Assembly (NCBI RefSeq): GCF_035325945.1
Contig: NZ_DAOKYX010000001.1
Span: 186,001-250,000 of the forward strand
Direction of reading: 5' to 3'
Source of the DNA: Parvibaculum sp035325945
GTDB taxonomy: Bacteria > Pseudomonadota > Alphaproteobacteria > Parvibaculales > Parvibaculaceae
Length of the DNA stretch: 64,000 nt
The notes below the pieces were generated by a model. It was not told the DNA's origin. It made no database searches and saw only the letters and a list, made by a program, of their open reading frames with translations. This document shows, piece by piece, positions 61,135 through 64,000 of this stretch. Every line of letters begins with the position of its first letter. The stretch's first letter is position 1. The translations under genes were made by a program, and so were the position numbers.

Positions 61135-62664
61135 GTGGCCGAGACTGAAATTCTGATCGGAAAGAGCGCCACCAGGGCCGAGACGCTGCTTCTGAGGTTC
61201 GCCAACCGGCACGGGCTCGTGACCGGCGCGACCGGCACCGGCAAAACGGTGACCCTTCAGGTGCTGGCCGAGGGGTTCTCCAATGCCGGCGTGCCGGTCT
61301 TTGCCGCCGACATCAAGGGCGACCTGTCAGGCCTCAGCCAGCCCGGCGACGGCAAGGAGCCCTTCCTCAAGCGCGCTCGGGAGATCGGCGTCGAATATGT
61401 GCCCGACCGCTTCCCGACCATCTTCTGGGACGTGCTCGGCGAACAGGGCCACCCGGTGCGCGCGACTATCTCCGAAATGGGGCCGCTTCTTCTCGCCCGC
61501 CTGCTCGATCTCAACGAGACGCAGGAAGGCGTGCTCAATATCGCCTTCCGCGTCGCCGACGAGCAGGGATTGCTGCTTCTCGATCTCAAGGACCTCCGGG
61601 CCATGCTCGCTTTCGTGGCCGAGAACGCCGCCTCGCTCGGCGCGCGCTACGGCAATGTCTCGGCGCAATCGGTGGGCGCTATTCAGCGCCAGCTTCTGGT
61701 GCTCGAAAATCAGAGAGGCGAAAACTTCTTCGGCGAGCCCGCGCTCGAGATCGCCGATCTCATGCGGACGGACCGCGACGGGCGCGGCGTGGTCAGCATC
61801 CTCGCCGCCAGCCGGCTGATGGACAACCCGCGCCTCTACGCGACCTTCCTGCTCTGGCTCCTGTCGGAGCTTTTCGAGGAACTGCCCGAAGTGGGCGATC
61901 TCGACAAGCCGAAGCTCGTCTTCTTTTTCGATGAAGCCCATCTCCTCTTCGACGGCGCGCCCAAGGCGCTTGTCGATGCCGTGGAGAGGGTCGTCAGGCT
62001 CATCCGTTCCAAGGGCGTCGGCGTCTATTTCGTGACCCAGAACCCGCTCGACATTCCCGAAAAAGTGCTGGCGCAGCTTGGCAACCGCATCCAGCACGCG
62101 CTTCGCGCCTTCACGCCGCGCGACCAGAAGGCGGTGCGGGCGGCGGCCGAAACCTTCCGCCAGAATCCGGCCTTCAAGACGGAAGAAGCGATTCTTTCGC
62201 TCGGCGTCGGCGAGGCGCTCGTCTCCACACTCGATGCGAAGGGCGCGCCGACCATGGTCGAAAGGACCTTGATCGCCCCGCCCGGCGGCCGCGTCGGCCC
62301 CGCAAGCGATCAGGAGCGCCAGGCGATCATGGCCGCAAGCCCGGTGCGCGGACGCTACGACCGCATGATCGACCGCGAGTCGGCTTATGAGATGCTTCAG
62401 AGGCGGGCGGGCGAAAGCGCGCTGCCCTCACGCGCAGGCGAGACAACGGGGTCGGTTCCACGCAGCGGGCCATGGGAACAGCCGGCCCCCGCGAGCCCGC
62501 GGGCACCATCGCGCGAGCGCGCCGAACCCGCTCGGCCCCGGCAGACGCGCTCTGAGACGGAAAGGATCGTGACCAGCGTCGCCACTTCGGCGGCGCGATC
62601 CATCGGCACTCAGATCGGCCGGGCGATCTTCCGTTCCATTCTCGGCGGAATGACAAGGCGCTGA
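61135..62664 (+). CDS. HerA-like ATPase (DUF853)
   Basis: The 509-residue protein belongs to the DUF853 branch of the HerA/FtsK ATPases: Walker A GATGTGKT at residues 31-38, Walker B KLVFFFDEAHLLFD near residue 260, and the conserved SKGVGVYFVTQNPLDIP, with a disordered Pro/Arg-rich region and a GTQIGRAIFRSILGGMTRR-type basic end. Such proteins are widespread in proteobacteria and act on DNA in an unknown process; no NurA or phage-defence partner is adjacent here, so it stands alone. The start is a GTG at 61135 with GAGAGG upstream. Confidence 0.9.
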   Translation: MAETEILIGKSATRAETLLLRFANRHGLVTGATGTGKTVTLQVLAEGFSNAGVPVFAADIKGDLSGLSQPGDGKEPFLKRAREIGVEYVPDRFPTIFWDVLGEQGHPVRATISEMGPLLLARLLDLNETQEGVLNIAFRVADEQGLLLLDLKDLRAMLAFVAENAASLGARYGNVSAQSVGAIQRQLLVLENQRGENFFGEPALEIADLMRTDRDGRGVVSILAASRLMDNPRLYATFLLWLLSELFEELPEVGDLDKPKLVFFFDEAHLLFDGAPKALVDAVERVVRLIRSKGVGVYFVTQNPLDIPEKVLAQLGNRIQHALRAFTPRDQKAVRAAAETFRQNPAFKTEEAILSLGVGEALVSTLDAKGAPTMVERTLIAPPGGRVGPASDQERQAIMAASPVRGRYDRMIDRESAYEMLQRRAGESALPSRAGETTGSVPRSGPWEQPAPASPRAPSRERAEPARPRQTRSETERIVTSVATSAARSIGTQIGRAIFRSILGGMTRR

Positions 62665-62676
62665 GGCGCCGGAGGT

Positions 62677-62868
62677 TCAGCGGCGATCTTCGGGCACGTA
62701 GACGCCGCGCTCGATCTCGCGCAGCGAGCCGAGGTCGCGCGGCTCCACGCTGGTTTTCGCACGCGCGCGCACCATCGCCTCGCGCTGCCGTTCGGCGGCG
62801 CGCAGGATCGCCCTATAGGCCGTATAGAAGGCCACCAGCAAAGCGGCGGCAAAGACGAGTCTGCTCAT
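62677..62868 (-). CDS. Small single-pass membrane protein
   Basis: The 63-residue protein starts MSRLVFAAALLVAFYTAYRAILRAAERQ, shown here in part as RLVFAAALLVAFYTAY: one hydrophobic segment then a basic helix, and a polar C-terminus ending GVYVPEDRR. Of three in-frame ATGs, the one at 62868 has a GAGG nine bases upstream, the best spacing. It lies 48 bases after the S49 peptidase and may be cotranscribed. The function is unknown. Confidence 0.6.
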   Translation of the reverse strand: MSRLVFAAALLVAFYTAYRAILRAAERQREAMVRARAKTSVEPRDLGSLREIERGVYVPEDRR

Positions 62869-62916
62869 CGTCTTCATCCTCGTTCGGGGCGCGCTCAAAC
62901 AGGGCGCCAGATCGCA

Positions 62917-63813
62917 TTAAAGTCCAAATCGGCTCCAAAGGGAACGGGCTTCCACGGCGGCGACGAGGCCACGGGCAAAACCTTCGCCCAATCCGGCCGT
63001 TCCCTGCGCTTCAACGCGCGCGGCAAAGCCGATCCGTCGCTGCCAGAAGGGCTTTCGGCCGCCGACGAGCCTCAATCGCACGCGATCGCCGAATTTCTGT
63101 CTCATGATGGTCCTGAGATCGCCCAGCCCGTCGATCAGGCCGCGATCGAGCGCGGCCTGCCCCGCCCAGAATTCTCCCGTAAAGAGCCCGTCGGCGGGTT
63201 CGATGAGCCTGCCGCCCCGGCTGCGGCGCACGAGCGCCTTGAAATTGTCATGCACGTCGCGCTGAAGCGCCTCGAGGCGCATCACGTCTTCGGCCTTTTC
63301 GGGCCTGAAGGGATCGAGCATCGCCTTGCTCTCGCCGGCCGTATGCACGCGGCGCTCGATGCCGAGCTTCTCGATGAGCCCAGCAAAGCCGAAGCCCGCC
63401 GAAACGACGCCGATGGAACCGATGATCGAGCTTTCATCGGCATAGATCTCGTCGGCCGCGCAGGCGAGCATGTATCCGCCCGAGGCGGCGACATCCTCGG
63501 CGAAGGCATAGACGGGAAGCTCCTTTTCCTGCGCGAGCGCCCTTATGCGCTTGTAGATGAGGGAGGATTGCACCGGCGAGCCGCCCGGAGAATTGATGAC
63601 GAGGGCGACCGCCTTGACCCCGCGCATGCCGAAGGCCGCCTCGAGCGGCCCGACGGCGGAGGCGAAGTCGATGCCGCCTCTGAGGGGCATCGCCATGCCG
63701 ATCGGACCGTTGAGCCTCAGCACGGCGACGGTCGCACGGGGCTGCCAGTCGGGCGCGAAGCGCCGGCGCAGGGAAGCGGGGAGAAAGCGGGCAATGAGGT
63801 TCTTCATCGGCAT
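62917..63813 (-). CDS. S49-family serine peptidase (SppA-like)
   Basis: The 298-residue protein matches the SppA/S49 fold: the oxyanion region INSPGGSPVQSS, the catalytic serine in DVAASGGYMLACAADEIYA (ASGGYML), and the partner lysine in GESKAMLDPF. A weak hydrophobic N-terminus suggests membrane association; S49 relatives digest leftover signal peptides. The ATG at 63813 is used; a second ATG at 63807 and a TTG at 63825 are alternatives. It is eight bases after the end of the preceding methyltransferase gene. Confidence 0.9.
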   Translation of the reverse strand: MPMKNLIARFLPASLRRRFAPDWQPRATVAVLRLNGPIGMAMPLRGGIDFASAVGPLEAAFGMRGVKAVALVINSPGGSPVQSSLIYKRIRALAQEKELPVYAFAEDVAASGGYMLACAADEIYADESSIIGSIGVVSAGFGFAGLIEKLGIERRVHTAGESKAMLDPFRPEKAEDVMRLEALQRDVHDNFKALVRRSRGGRLIEPADGLFTGEFWAGQAALDRGLIDGLGDLRTIMRQKFGDRVRLRLVGGRKPFWQRRIGFAARVEAQGTAGLGEGFARGLVAAVEARSLWSRFGL

Positions 63814-63821
63814 CGTTACTT

Positions 63822-64000
63822 TCAATCGGGCTGGTCAAGCAGAAGGCCCGCGCCATCGCGCAGGATCGCCTCGGCGCGTTCGGTGAAGCGACCGTCCCTG
63901 CCATGCAGCACGAGGCCCGCACGCAGGCTCAGCGGCGCCCGCGAGCCCCTGACGCCCCGCACGATGACCCGCGAGGCAGGTTTGCCCGCCGCCGGCCAGA
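63822..64000 (-). CDS. Methyltransferase C-terminus (TrmN6-like), truncated by the window edge
   Basis: The last 58 residues of a gene entering from the right are readable: WPAAGKPASRVIVRGVRGSR in part, then SLRAGLVLHGRDGRFTERAEAILRDGAGL, ending LLLDQPD. This matches the C-terminal part of the TrmN6/COG4123 tRNA(Val) adenine-N6-methyltransferases (a basic VIVRG segment followed by GLVLH and AEAILRDG). The methyltransferase motifs themselves are outside the window, so the identification is moderate. Confidence 0.7.
   Translation of the reverse strand, partial: WPAAGKPASRVIVRGVRGSRAPLSLRAGLVLHGRDGRFTERAEAILRDGAGLLLDQPD

Noticed and set aside
1..64000. Possible CRISPR array, tRNA, rRNA, prophage, transposon or defence island
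   Set aside because: No regular spacer repeats, no tRNA-like cloverleaf or conserved rRNA core, and no integrase, transposase, restriction or toxin-antitoxin proteins were seen. The HerA-like ATPase and SRAP protein alone do not make a defence locus.

Overview
The window is a high-GC chromosomal segment of an alphaproteobacterium. Marker families common in that class include Usg, the TIGR02301 family, a bactofilin, NadQ next to nadABC, an HDAC-xseB-ispA-dxs-tlyA operon and a lone Zur-type Fur protein. The overall look fits Hyphomicrobiales or Parvibaculales relatives, but no rRNA or other decisive marker is present, so the genus is open. Almost everything is core or metabolic. I see no rRNA, tRNA, CRISPR array, transposase, integrase or prophage gene. 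The sequence is a scaffold: three 100-N gaps occur at 12121-12220, 52476-52575 and 58298-58397.

Layout. 1-4.2 kb (+): end of a glycine-zipper surface protein, a Sel1-repeat protein, a zinc-finger-less DnaJ, fabI and aroC. 4.2-13.2 kb (-): a run of tightly packed or overlapping genes reading HDAC-family deacetylase, xseB, ispA, dxs (DXP pathway to farnesyl-PP), tlyA, a TrmA/RlmD-type RNA methyltransferase, a SAM methyltransferase and a membrane-anchored FMN glutamate-synthase-like protein. 13.4-28.8 kb: a soluble globin-coupled chemotaxis receptor, an MBL hydrolase, an acyl-CoA dehydrogenase, an SDR, Sua5, small membrane and VOC proteins, a serine hydrolase coupled to a GlcD-like FAD oxidase, a CNNM/CorC-type CBS protein, an SRAP protein, a Zur-type regulator with a palindrome before its start, an SDR and two small alphaproteobacterial proteins. 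28.9-34.1 kb (-): a quinone oxidoreductase, feruloyl-CoA synthase, LysE exporter and ThDP enzyme that look catabolic. 34.2-41.5 kb: VOC, usg, a dispersed repeat, dihydroorotase coupled to a heptosyltransferase, ygfZ-tag, bactofilin and a FabH-like synthase. 41.5-46.2 kb (-): Lon-like protease, two universal stress proteins and a small conserved protein.

46.5-52.5 kb (+) is the clearest regulatory story: HD hydrolase, a Cys-phosphatase translationally coupled to the Nudix-type repressor NadQ, then nadA-nadB-nadC (aspartate to nicotinate mononucleotide). A perfect 8+3+8 palindrome lies directly over the region before the nadA ribosome binding site, and a second perfect inverted repeat lies at the end of nadQ. 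nadC is cut by a gap. 52.6-64 kb: SDR, SleB hydrolase, a 750-bp AT-rich noncoding stretch, ppdK, glyS-glyQ, a HerA-like ATPase, a small membrane protein, an S49 peptidase and the tail of a TrmN6-type methyltransferase.

The most useful practical result is that two of the three gaps look artefactual. The bases on both sides are identical (25 bp and 55 bp), and merging them restores one intact glyS frame and the compact HDAC-xseB junction. I found no convincing undescribed large system. The best leads are the phosphatase-NadQ-nadABC cluster with its two palindromes, the AT-rich region at 54.2-54.9 kb, and the Lon-like/Usp cluster.
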